NCBI GenBank assembly: GCA_944321345.1
Contig: CALUKY010000008.1
Span: forward strand, 29,889 to 93,888
Source: an uncultured Paraprevotella sp.
GTDB lineage: Bacteria > Bacteroidota > Bacteroidia > Bacteroidales > Bacteroidaceae
Length of the DNA stretch: 64,000 bases
Reading direction: 5' to 3'
In this document: positions 8,806-16,344 of the stretch, one piece after another
Numbering within the stretch: position 1 is the stretch's first letter
Layout: every line of letters starts with the position of its first letter
Translations under genes and position numbers: made by a program
The notes under the pieces: generated by a model
What the model was told of the DNA's origin: nothing
Databases searched by the model: none
The model's input: only the letters and a program-made list of their open reading frames with translations

Positions 8806-9684
8806 TTAATTTTCGTAAGAAACAAATTTCCAGCGTCCGTTTTTTTTCACAAAGGTCAGTATATCAAGCATACCGTTAGAAATCCCCCGCTTCACCAACA
8901 CGATCTCGTTAGGGTTCTTATAAGTCTGTCCGTATCGTACGTTGGTCAATTCGCCTTCCGGAAGCGCGGGTTTGAAAGCAAACCATTGATCTACCGATAA
9001 AGTTCCTTCTATGGCAGCAAAATCATTTTCCGGATCTGCCGTAACAAAACGTAGAGGATCCTCTATGGCATTTCTCTGCTGTAAGGAATCACTGGCAAAT
9101 GCACCATAAAATTTCAGGAAACCGGCAAGTGGCGATTGATCCAATGAAGTTTCCCTTTCTTGACAGAGCATCCACAAGCCTTTGACTTTTTCAAAGTGAA
9201 ACACCTTGATAGAGTTCTTATTCAAATTGATTTTTTCAATATCCACCACCTTCGTATCCGTACTGTTCTCCAGTTCCATCTGGTCTTCATTATTGAAAAA
9301 GACCGTATAATACTCCGGAGAAATAAAGATCGGTTCATGTTTCCATGAATTCTTTTCAATAGCAGAAACGGTCTGCCCTCCGGCAGTTTCTCTAACATAT
9401 TTCAGTGGGAAGAGCACCCGCTGCTTCTGCAAATGGTGATCTTGAACGAAACTGAAGATAAAATCACCAAAAAATTCGTCTACATTCTTATAAGTCAGTC
9501 CGTCATTATCCGGAATTTCGCTTTCAGCAGACAGTTCCGAGTCAGAATCGGCCGAATAAGTGCTGTCTGCCATTTCGTTCTGATTTTTGACATCCTGAGA
9601 GCCAGATTTTCCGGTATCACAAGCAGCCAGAAATAAAACCAAGAAGAATAAATTTCCTATTTTTTTCATCATTCTACTATTCAA
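8806..9684 (-). CDS. DUF4348-like lipoprotein
   Basis: A 292-residue protein with a lipoprotein signal ending in the lipobox LAAC (Cys22), followed by an acidic serine-rich linker (about 30-60) and a globular domain from about 65 onward. It resembles the Bacteroidetes DUF4348 family, whose function is unknown; this family name is from memory. Met5 or Met6 could also be the start. It is first in a likely operon with murB, so an envelope role is plausible, but no catalytic motif is seen. Confidence 0.65.
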   Translation of the reverse strand: MNSRMMKKIGNLFFLVLFLAACDTGKSGSQDVKNQNEMADSTYSADSDSELSAESEIPDNDGLTYKNVDEFFGDFIFSFVQDHHLQKQRVLFPLKYVRETAGGQTVSAIEKNSWKHEPIFISPEYYTVFFNNEDQMELENSTDTKVVDIEKINLNKNSIKVFHFEKVKGLWMLCQERETSLDQSPLAGFLKFYGAFASDSLQQRNAIEDPLRFVTADPENDFAAIEGTLSVDQWFAFKPALPEGELTNVRYGQTYKNPNEIVLVKRGISNGMLDILTFVKKNGRWKFVSYEN

Positions 9685-9764
9685 GATTCAAAACCTTTTC
9701 TAAAAAAACGCACAAATTTACGCTTTTATTTTTAAAAGGAGTGAAAGTTTTGAGTATAAATGAT

Positions 9765-9772
9765 TACCTTTG
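9765..9772 (+). promoter_or_regulatory. Probable -7 element for pheS
   Basis: TACCTTTG fits TAnnTTTG and lies about 37 bases before the pheS ATG. A TTTG (9749-9752) is present but the spacer is only 12 bases, so the -33 box is uncertain. Confidence 0.4.
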
Positions 9773-9808
9773 TCATATTTTAAAACGAAAACTATTTTCT
9801 GAACATTT

Positions 9809-10828
9809 ATGATAGCTAAAATTCAACAACTTCTTGAAGAAGTAGCAGCTCTACAAGCAAACAGTATTGAAGAGGTAGAAGCTCTGAGAATCAAATACCT
9901 GAGCAAGAAAGGTGTGATCAATGCGTTAATGGCAGACTTCAGAAATGTACCTGCTGAAGAGAAAAAGGAAGTAGGTATGAAACTGAACGAACTTAAAAAC
10001 AAAGCGCAGGAGCAGATCAATGCGTTGAAAGAAGCTGTAGCCATACAAGACAACAGTCACGATGATCTGGATCTTACCCGTACCGCTTATCCGATTCAGC
10101 TGGGAACCCGCCATCCGCTGACCATCGTAAAGAATGAAATCGTTGATATTTTTTCACGTCTGGGATTCACCATGGCCGAAGGTCCTGAAGTAGAAGACGA
10201 CTGGCACGTATATTCATCCATGAACTTTGCCGACGATCATCCGGCACGCGATATGCAGGATACCTTCTTCGTTGAGGCTCATCCCGATATCATCCTGCGC
10301 TCACACACTTCATCCGTACAGGCTCGTGTTATGGAGACCCAGCAGCCTCCTATCCGCGTAATCTGCCCGGGACGTGTATACCGTAACGAGGCTATCTCAG
10401 CCCGTGCTCACTGCTTCTTCCACCAGGTAGAAGGTCTGTACATTGACAAGAACGTATCTTTCACCGACCTGAAACAGGTACTTCTGCTCTTTGCGCAGGA
10501 AATGTTCGGCAACGACACCAAGATCCGTCTGCGTCCGTCATATTTCCCATTTACCGAGCCTTCTGCCGAAATGGATATCAGCTGTAACATCTGTGGCGGC
10601 AAAGGATGTTCTTTCTGCAAACACACCGGATGGGTTGAGATTTTGGGTTGCGGTATGGTGGATCCTGCCGTACTGGAAGCCAACGGCATAGACAGCAGCG
10701 TTTACACAGGATATGCTTTCGGTATGGGTATCGAACGAATCACCAACCTGAAATATCAGGTAAAAGACTTACGTATGTTCTCTGAAAATGATACCAGATT
10801 CCTTGAAGAATTTGAATCAGCCAACTGA
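9809..10828 (+). CDS. pheS: Phenylalanyl-tRNA synthetase alpha subunit
   Basis: Charges tRNA-Phe together with the beta subunit. The 339-residue protein has an N-terminal coiled-coil tRNA-binding arm (about 1-90) and a class II catalytic core: motif 2 around RNEAISARAHCFFHQVEG and motif 3 FGMGIERI near the C-terminus. A CNICGGKGCSFC stretch, present in many bacterial PheS proteins, is retained. pheT is not adjacent, which is common in Bacteroidetes. The downstream MFS reading frame begins inside its last codons. Confidence 0.95.
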   Translation: MIAKIQQLLEEVAALQANSIEEVEALRIKYLSKKGVINALMADFRNVPAEEKKEVGMKLNELKNKAQEQINALKEAVAIQDNSHDDLDLTRTAYPIQLGTRHPLTIVKNEIVDIFSRLGFTMAEGPEVEDDWHVYSSMNFADDHPARDMQDTFFVEAHPDIILRSHTSSVQARVMETQQPPIRVICPGRVYRNEAISARAHCFFHQVEGLYIDKNVSFTDLKQVLLLFAQEMFGNDTKIRLRPSYFPFTEPSAEMDISCNICGGKGCSFCKHTGWVEILGCGMVDPAVLEANGIDSSVYTGYAFGMGIERITNLKYQVKDLRMFSENDTRFLEEFESAN

Positions 10829-12041
10829 TCCGACTCTTTTACAAAACACTCAAAAACTGTTTACGAGCAGTTATATTTGTATATTAGCAGCCAACTTCCT
10901 ATTGTATTTCGGGTTTTGGCTGCTAATACCCGTTTTACCCTTTTATCTGAAAGAGAGTTTCCAGTGCCCGGAAAGCACCATTGGCGTGGTGCTCTGCGCC
11001 TACACCATATCTTCACTGTGCACCCGTCCGTTCATGGGCTACCTCTACGACGGTTTCCCGCGCAAACCGCTCTATCTGTTCGCTTACCTTATTTTCATGC
11101 TTATCTTTGCCGGTTACGTCGGCACGGAGAGTCTGCTGCTCTTCATTGTGCTACGCGTGTTGCATGGCATCGCTTTCGGTACGGTAACTGTAGGTGGAAA
11201 CACTCTGGTGATCGACATCACTCCTTCTCAGCGACGAGGTACAGCTTTGGGGTTCTACGGACTGACAAACAACATTGCCATGAGCATCGGTCCGATGACC
11301 GGACTGTTGCTGCACGACCATCATGTGTCGTTCGAAGCCATTTTCTGTTGTGGACTGGGCAGCTGTATCATCGGACTGCTGGCAGCCTCGGCTGTCAAGG
11401 CACCGATAAAACAAACCATAAAGCGCCCGCCCATATCTCTGGACCGCTTTTTCCTTATTAAAGGTATTCCGGCCAGTATCGCCCTGTTTCTGCTCTCCAT
11501 CCCCTATGGAGCCACCACCAACTATGTGGCCATGTATGCCGACCAGATCGGACTGACGGCCCCCACCGGCTTTTTCTTCACGCTGATGGCTGCCGGTATG
11601 GGAGTGAGTCGCCTGTTTGCCGGCCGATACGTAGATCGCGGATACGTTACCGAAACCATCTCCTACGGATTCTATCTGGTCACAGCCGCCTTTCTGTTGC
11701 TCTCGGCCTGCGGATGGATTCAAAGCATGAATCCTGCAGTTTGCCTTGTGGTGTTCTACACGATTCCTTTTATGTTAGGCATTGGCTTCGGCACTATGTT
11801 CCCGGCCTATAATACGCTTTATGTGAATCTGGCTCCCAACAATCAGCGGGGCACTGCCACCAGCAGTTACCTTACGGCCTGGGATGTAGGTGTGGGATTA
11901 GGTATTCTGACCGGAGGTCTGATCGCCGAATGGCTCTCCTTCTCTAGGGTCTACCTTTTCGGAACAGGTCTGTGTCTGATCTCCATGGTTTATTTCAACC
12001 GAGTGGTCACGCCCCATTTCCACAGAAACAAACTCAGATAA
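10788..12041 (+). CDS. MFS exporter
   Basis: A 417-residue, 12-segment major facilitator protein. The first membrane helix starts near residue 30, and the loop 2-3 motif GYLYDGFPRKP (family motif A) is clear. It resembles drug/metabolite exporters; the substrate is unknown. The ATG at 10788 lies 41 bases inside pheS; a TTG at 10812 or 10803 would give a protein lacking 5-8 residues, and the first membrane helix is unaffected. Either way initiation overlaps pheS, pointing to coupled translation. The kinase gene follows 27 bases later. Confidence 0.75.
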   Translation: MIPDSLKNLNQPTDPTLLQNTQKLFTSSYICILAANFLLYFGFWLLIPVLPFYLKESFQCPESTIGVVLCAYTISSLCTRPFMGYLYDGFPRKPLYLFAYLIFMLIFAGYVGTESLLLFIVLRVLHGIAFGTVTVGGNTLVIDITPSQRRGTALGFYGLTNNIAMSIGPMTGLLLHDHHVSFEAIFCCGLGSCIIGLLAASAVKAPIKQTIKRPPISLDRFFLIKGIPASIALFLLSIPYGATTNYVAMYADQIGLTAPTGFFFTLMAAGMGVSRLFAGRYVDRGYVTETISYGFYLVTAAFLLLSACGWIQSMNPAVCLVVFYTIPFMLGIGFGTMFPAYNTLYVNLAPNNQRGTATSSYLTAWDVGVGLGILTGGLIAEWLSFSRVYLFGTGLCLISMVYFNRVVTPHFHRNKLR

Positions 12042-12068
12042 TCTAACAGTTCAGCAAAAAAAGCGTCT

Positions 12069-13385
12069 ATGGATATAAACTCCAAGTCATCTTCCGATTT
12101 TATCTATCAGGTACCGGACAAACAGTCCGAAGAAATTTTCACAGCGTTTCAGGAACTTCCAAGCCATGGTTTCAACATACTGATTAAAGCCAAACGCTTT
12201 GGCAAATGGTTCCTGCTGAAAGGACTGAAAGAAGAATACCGGCAAGACCCGGTATTCCAGAAAGTGCTGCACAAGGAGTTTGAGATTATGGCCAGCCTGT
12301 CGCACCCGTCAATTGTGTCGGTCTTCTCCAAGGAAGAAGTAGCTCCCTATGGAATGTGTATTGTCATGGAATATATTGACGGCATCACACTGACCGAGTT
12401 TATGCTGCAACAACACACTGAAGAGCAACGCCTGCGCATATTTTACAGTATTCTGGATGCCACACGCTATATCCACACCCGGCAAGTAGTGCACCGCGAT
12501 CTGAAACCGTCAAACATTCTGGTCACCCACAATAACCGGAATGTAAAGATCATCGATTTCGGTCTTTCCGACACAGACTATTATACCATACTGAAAGAAC
12601 CCGCAGGCACCCGCAAATACATGTCCCCGGAGCAGCAACTCGGCAATACGCCCGATGTACGCAACGACATCTACAGTCTGGGCGTCATTCTAATGAACTT
12701 GAACTTGGGCAAAAGTTATCAGGGAATCATCAAACGGTGCGTTGCCCCAATAGAACAGCGTTTTTCGGATATAGACCAGCTGGAGAAAGCCTTACAGGAT
12801 GTTTCCAACCGCAAAAAACGCCGTTGGCTGTTTAGTCTGACCGCCGTAACCATCATTCTGGCTTCACTCATCATTTGGCAGAGCGTGCAGTTGCAACAGC
12901 TTTCAGACGAACGTTCCCTATCAGCCGACAGTATCAGCGCCATGAAACAGATGATCATACTGACCAACAGAAATTATAATGAAAAACTGAAAAATCAGGA
13001 AAAGGTCATTACAGAAATCAGCGACAGTCTGGAACGTGTCAATCTCCTTAATCAGAAACTAAGTCATCTGGAGAAACATGACATGAAAGTAAAACAAAGT
13101 ATTGAGGAGAGCAAAAAAGAAATGGACCGATACATACTGAATACCGGAGTTCCACAATACTTGGATACTCTGTCTTCTTTATTGTATTATAGAAAAGAAA
13201 GATATATCGATCCACTTACGGAGTTATGGGAATATATAAAAACATACTGTCGGAAAGAGCTTCCCGAACTCACAGAAAACGAACGTAGTCAAATTGAATA
13301 TTTGCTTAACAACTATGTATATGAAAAGTATACAAAAAAATGGGCAGACAAAATAACCAAACTTTCAAACCAACAAACTCCATGA
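12069..13385 (+). CDS. Transmembrane serine/threonine protein kinase
   Basis: A 438-residue Hanks-type kinase. Visible elements: the presumed ATP lysine K51 (FLLKGLK), an alpha-C glutamate near 70-72, the catalytic loop HRDLKPSN at 142-149 with D144, DFG at 163-165, and the SPE form of the APE motif at about 186-188. The glycine-rich loop is poorly conserved. A single membrane helix spans about 253-273, followed by a long coiled coil (about 275-350) and a helical end, so the C-terminal 165 residues should be periplasmic and lack PASTA repeats. The stop overlaps the next ATG (ATGA), which indicates translational coupling to the following gene. Substrates are unknown. Confidence 0.85.
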   Translation: MDINSKSSSDFIYQVPDKQSEEIFTAFQELPSHGFNILIKAKRFGKWFLLKGLKEEYRQDPVFQKVLHKEFEIMASLSHPSIVSVFSKEEVAPYGMCIVMEYIDGITLTEFMLQQHTEEQRLRIFYSILDATRYIHTRQVVHRDLKPSNILVTHNNRNVKIIDFGLSDTDYYTILKEPAGTRKYMSPEQQLGNTPDVRNDIYSLGVILMNLNLGKSYQGIIKRCVAPIEQRFSDIDQLEKALQDVSNRKKRRWLFSLTAVTIILASLIIWQSVQLQQLSDERSLSADSISAMKQMIILTNRNYNEKLKNQEKVITEISDSLERVNLLNQKLSHLEKHDMKVKQSIEESKKEMDRYILNTGVPQYLDTLSSLLYYRKERYIDPLTELWEYIKTYCRKELPELTENERSQIEYLLNNYVYEKYTKKWADKITKLSNQQTP

Positions 13386-13960
13386 ATATCCCTACAGACA
13401 ACGACAAACAGATTATAGAAATATTGAAAGAACAAATAGAGCGGATGATCGGCCAACCGGTCAAAACGCCCAAAGACTTCACGCTTCTGACAGAAAAGAT
13501 CTTCGGACGCATTCACGTGCAGATCAGCCCCACCACTCTGAAACGCCTTTGGGGGTATCTGAACGAACCGGTAGCCCCACGCCCGTCCACACTGAACTAT
13601 CTGGCTCAATTTCTAGGCTACTCCAATCTGGCTTCATTCTGCGAAAGCATGCAGTGCCCGCTCGATCCGCAAAGCCATCTGGTGATCAGCCGTATGATCG
13701 CCTCCGAACAGATTCCCTTGCGCGCCCATATCCGTCTGACCTGGGCTCCTGAACGTGTCTGCGAAATCGTTCACGAAGGCAACGGAAAATTTTCTGTGCT
13801 CCATTCACAGAAAACCAAACTGCGAGCCGGAGATACGTTCGAATGCAAACTGTTTATCGAAAAGGAGCCGCTGTATCTTTACAATCTGACACATCAGGGA
13901 CAGGAAATCCCGGCATATGTGGCCGGAAAAAAGGACGGAATCTACTTTGAATATATCTAA
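13382..13960 (+). CDS. Uncharacterised kinase-coupled protein with Bacteroidetes TLKRLWGY domain
   Basis: The ATG at 13382 overlaps the kinase TGA as ATGA and is preferred over an upstream in-frame ATG at 13340; it gives 192 residues. The N-terminal half (about 10-90) contains TTLKRLWGY at 51-59 followed by PRPSTLNYLAQFLGY, a recurrent Bacteroidetes pattern that looks like a small helix-turn-helix-type domain with a repressor-like second helix pair. The C-terminal 90 residues are beta-rich with no recognised motif. There is no signal peptide or membrane helix. The strict coupling suggests it is a partner, substrate or cytoplasmic output of the kinase. Function is not known. Confidence 0.7.
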   Translation: MNIPTDNDKQIIEILKEQIERMIGQPVKTPKDFTLLTEKIFGRIHVQISPTTLKRLWGYLNEPVAPRPSTLNYLAQFLGYSNLASFCESMQCPLDPQSHLVISRMIASEQIPLRAHIRLTWAPERVCEIVHEGNGKFSVLHSQKTKLRAGDTFECKLFIEKEPLYLYNLTHQGQEIPAYVAGKKDGIYFEYI

Positions 13961-14076
13961 CCGGTTACAAACCGTCTACAACTCTATGAACAATTTATTT
14001 TGTAATCGTAACAAAGGTGTATATAATTGACATAAGTCAATAAATACGCCTTTTTATGCTGAAAAACATATTTTCG

Positions 14077-14109
14077 TTTGGAAATGGTGCTTTTGGGGTT
14101 GTATCTTTG
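14077..14109 (+). promoter_or_regulatory. Promoter of the 47-aa membrane peptide gene
   Basis: TTTG (14077-14080), a 21-base spacer and TATCTTTG (14102-14109) form a textbook Bacteroides promoter. Predicted start near 14116 leaves an 80-90-base leader before the ATG at 14200. Confidence 0.75.
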
Positions 14110-14199
14110 CAGTGCAAAACAAAGGATAACACAAATAAAAGGACTGCCGATAGAGATCGAAGTCAACGAAAGATTGTTTAATACAAAAAATTGAGAATT

Positions 14200-14343
14200 A
14201 TGGCATTTTTTATGTTTGTAATTATCGCTGTCGGTGCTAGTGCAGCAGTAGTAGAGTTTAACAAGAGTAATGGTAAGTTCTTCAAGAAAGGAACAACAAT
14301 GTTTTTCCGTGATGAGGACTTGAAAAACAGTGCAGCCTGCTAA
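14200..14343 (+). CDS. Small membrane protein, 47 aa
   Basis: A short frame, ATG to TAA, encoding 47 residues beginning MAFFMFVIIAVGASAAVV. Residues 2-19 are a single hydrophobic helix; the remainder is charged (FNKSNGKFFKKG, FRDEDLKNS) and ends in a cysteine. It is flanked by its own promoter (14077-14109) and a terminator (14396-14422), and no other gene occupies the 579-base gap, so it looks like a real monocistronic gene. Function unknown. The charged tail is expected to be cytoplasmic or periplasmic depending on insertion; lysines just after the helix suggest the tail faces the cytoplasm. Confidence 0.65.
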   Translation: MAFFMFVIIAVGASAAVVEFNKSNGKFFKKGTTMFFRDEDLKNSAAC

Positions 14344-14395
14344 AAAACGGGGCTTTGCACTTTAAAATTGAGATTTATTAATTTGTAGATATGAG

Positions 14396-14422
14396 CGGAA
14401 CCTTTTCAGGCTCCGTTTTTTT
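14396..14422 (+). terminator. Terminator of the small membrane protein gene
   Basis: CGGAACC / GGCTCCG with one mismatch, loop TTTTCA, then seven T. Confidence 0.7.
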
Positions 14423-14484
14423 GTACCCTTTTCTTTCTTATTTCCTCTCTCTGAAAACTTTTCGGAAAATAAAGACACCCTATC

Positions 14485-14514
14485 TTGTTTTATTGCAATT
14501 TATCTCTATCTTTG
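14485..14514 (+). promoter_or_regulatory. Promoter of the guanine deaminase gene
   Basis: TTG (14485-14487), 19-base spacer, TATCTTTG (14507-14514); the ATG is 26 bases beyond the -7 box. Confidence 0.7.
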
Positions 14515-14539
14515 CCTGAAACAGAAAAAAAGAAGACTT

Positions 14540-15007
14540 ATGGAAAAAGAAGATTTCATGAAGCTAGCCATCTCCCTGTCTATTGAAAATGTAAAAAATG
14601 GAGGGGGACCTTTTGGGGCTGTCATTGTAAAAGACAATCAGGTCATTGCCACAGGGGTAAACCGGGTAACCAGCAGTCATGACCCCACAGCTCATGCCGA
14701 GGTGAGCGCCATACGAAGTGCCTGCTCCCAGTTGCATACTTTTGATCTGAGCGGATGCGATATCTACACGTCATGCGAGCCCTGCCCCATGTGTCTGGGA
14801 GCCATCTATTGGGCGCATATCGATCATATTTATTATGGAAACAACAAGAACGATGCTGCCGCCATCGGTTTTGACGATTCTTTTATCTATGAGGAAATGG
14901 CACTGGACCGTCAGGACCGGAAAAAGAAAATGACCGAACTGTTACATGATGAAGCACTCCAGGCTTTTGAAGCGTGGAAAGAAAAAAGTGACAAAGTGGA
15001 ATACTAG
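14540..15007 (+). CDS. guaD: Guanine deaminase (CDA-superfamily nucleoside/base deaminase)
   Basis: A 155-residue zinc deaminase with HAE at residues 52-54 (zinc His and catalytic Glu) and PCPMC at 81-85 (zinc Cys82 and Cys85). The C-terminal GFDDSFIYEE segment and the FEAWK / EY ending match the domain-swapped bacterial guanine deaminases such as that of Bacillus subtilis, and distinguish it from tRNA-adenosine deaminase TadA. It would convert guanine to xanthine in purine salvage or catabolism. It stands alone behind its own promoter. Confidence 0.8.
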   Translation: MEKEDFMKLAISLSIENVKNGGGPFGAVIVKDNQVIATGVNRVTSSHDPTAHAEVSAIRSACSQLHTFDLSGCDIYTSCEPCPMCLGAIYWAHIDHIYYGNNKNDAAAIGFDDSFIYEEMALDRQDRKKKMTELLHDEALQAFEAWKEKSDKVEY

Positions 15008-15064
15008 CCAGACAATACTTAAAAATCAGGATTATTCTCCTGTTAAAATCATGGAAAAAAGGTA

Positions 15065-15095
15065 TTGACCGACTCATGAATATCATGTTATTTTG
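15065..15095 (+). promoter_or_regulatory. Probable promoter of the DUF2023 gene
   Basis: TTG (15065-15067), 20-base spacer and TTATTTTG (15088-15095), one mismatch to TAnnTTTG; the ATG is 33 bases on. Confidence 0.5.
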
Positions 15096-15127
15096 CAGAC
15101 GCCAAACCAATAACAGATATTGACGAA

Positions 15128-15511
15128 ATGAGTACCATTGATTTTCCAGATTTGAATATCCCAGAAATAAAAGTTCTGTTCAACCACATTTATGAGTTGA
15201 AGAAAGGAGTGCGTCGCATGGCGCTTTACACCATGAACAAGAAAAACCAGGCGTATGCTGTGGCACGCGTGGAAAGCCAGGGATTGTCTTATGCCATTCA
15301 GGAGATTGACGGATGCCGCATCAATCTGTTTATCGGATGCGAGGAATGCATTGCTGCCATCCGTATGTTTGTTGACCGTCCTCTGAATCAACTTACTCCC
15401 GAAGAGGACTTCATTCTGGGAGCCTTATTAGGCTATGATGTCTGCATGCAGTGCAAGCGTTTCTGTTCCCGCAAATCGGAGCAGATCAGAAACAGTCAGG
15501 ATATAGCCTGA
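15128..15511 (+). CDS. DUF2023 family protein
   Basis: A 127-residue cytoplasmic protein without signal or membrane segments. The central ELKKGVRRMALYT segment and the ending PLNQLTPEEDFILGALLGYDVCMQCKRFC match, from memory, the DUF2023 family found in Bacteroidales and epsilonproteobacteria, sometimes beside flavodoxin genes. Five of its cysteines sit in GCEECIA and CMQCKRFC, suggesting metal binding or redox chemistry. Function unknown. A strong shared terminator follows. Confidence 0.65.
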   Translation: MSTIDFPDLNIPEIKVLFNHIYELKKGVRRMALYTMNKKNQAYAVARVESQGLSYAIQEIDGCRINLFIGCEECIAAIRMFVDRPLNQLTPEEDFILGALLGYDVCMQCKRFCSRKSEQIRNSQDIA

Positions 15512-15607
15512 AAGCATTTTGCAAAGTAACTCCATGAAATAGCACCAGACGCAAACGCAGAAAAGCTACCGGGCAAATGTTGCTTTGCCTGATGCAAAAT
15601 ACAAATA

Positions 15608-15652
15608 AAAAAATCATCACGAGGAAAAATCTTCGTGATGATTTTTTATTTT
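15608..15652. terminator. Bidirectional terminator between DUF2023 and gdx
   Basis: Perfect 12-bp stem AAATCATCACGA / TCGTGATGATTT (15611-15644) with T-runs on both strands. Confidence 0.85.
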
Positions 15653-15665
15653 TTGATCGGAACCA

Positions 15666-15989
15666 TTATCCCACCATCTTCAGACCAACAATTGAGAAAA
15701 TCAGCGTAACAATAAAAAACAGGCGCCTGAAAGTAGCCGGTTCGTGAAAGAAGATGATGCCCAGAAGCACCGTCCCCACCGCACCGATGCCGGTCCACAC
15801 GGGATAGGCTGTACCGATGGGGAGGGTCTGCACCGCCTTGGCCAACAGCAGCATGCTCAAAGTCAGGCTGACCAGGAAACCTGCTCCCCATAAATAGAAC
15901 TCCATGCCGGAAACACCTTTCATCTTGCCCAGACAAAAGGCAAAGCATGATTCAAAGCATCCTGCGATAATCAAGATAATCCAACTCAT
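15666..15989 (-). CDS. gdx: Guanidinium exporter of the SMR family (Gdx/SugE)
   Basis: A 107-residue, four-helix small multidrug resistance protein. The proton/substrate glutamate is E13 in the opening MSWIILIIAGCFE, and the GTAYPVWTGIGAVGT segment is the signature of the SugE/Gdx subtype, which exports guanidinium in exchange for protons, rather than of EmrE-type drug pumps. The protein probably works as an antiparallel dimer. It is third in a minus-strand set behind the M64 peptidase and ybjQ, with a 16-base gap, so there is no room for the guanidine riboswitch that precedes many gdx genes. Confidence 0.85.
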   Translation of the reverse strand: MSWIILIIAGCFESCFAFCLGKMKGVSGMEFYLWGAGFLVSLTLSMLLLAKAVQTLPIGTAYPVWTGIGAVGTVLLGIIFFHEPATFRRLFFIVTLIFSIVGLKMVG

Positions 15990-16005
15990 ATAGCCGTCTG
16001 TTTTT

Positions 16006-16326
16006 TTATTCTACCCACACAGCCGTACCGCTGCAAGTCACCATCAGCATACTGGAATTGGAACCTACGGTTTCATAATCCAGATCTATGCCCACAATGG
16101 CATTGGCACCCAGTCGCTCGGCTTCCTGCTGCATCTCGCTCAGTGCCGTGGCTTTGGCTTCGCGCAGCACTTCTTCGTACGAACCGGAACGGCCTCCGAA
16201 AATATCGCGCACCGAAGCAAACAGGTCACGCATGAAATTGGCACCGATAATGGTTTCGCCGCTCACAATACCATAATAGCGGACAATTCTTTTTCCTTCG
16301 ATCGAAGGAGTTGTCGTTACAATCAT
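16006..16326 (-). CDS. YbjQ/UPF0145 family protein
   Basis: A 106-residue member of the YbjQ family, proposed to bind metal ions; it forms a pentameric fold in known structures. The [13 protein letters not shown] and [13 protein letters not shown] segments are characteristic. No signal peptide. It lies between the M64 peptidase (18 bases upstream) and gdx (16 bases downstream), so all three are probably on one transcript from the promoter at 17656-17686. Function is not established. Confidence 0.85.
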   Translation of the reverse strand: MIVTTTPSIEGKRIVRYYGIVSGETIIGANFMRDLFASVRDIFGGRSGSYEEVLREAKATALSEMQQEAERLGANAIVGIDLDYETVGSNSSMLMVTCSGTAVWVE

Positions 16327-16344
16327 ATCTTTCTGTTTTTTAGG

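Noticed and set aside
13984-14166. A 60-codon minus-strand frame in the intergenic space
   Set aside because: It covers the plus-strand promoter of the 47-aa gene and has no supporting signals.
15989-16006. Guanidine riboswitch before gdx
   Set aside because: The gap is only 16 bases.
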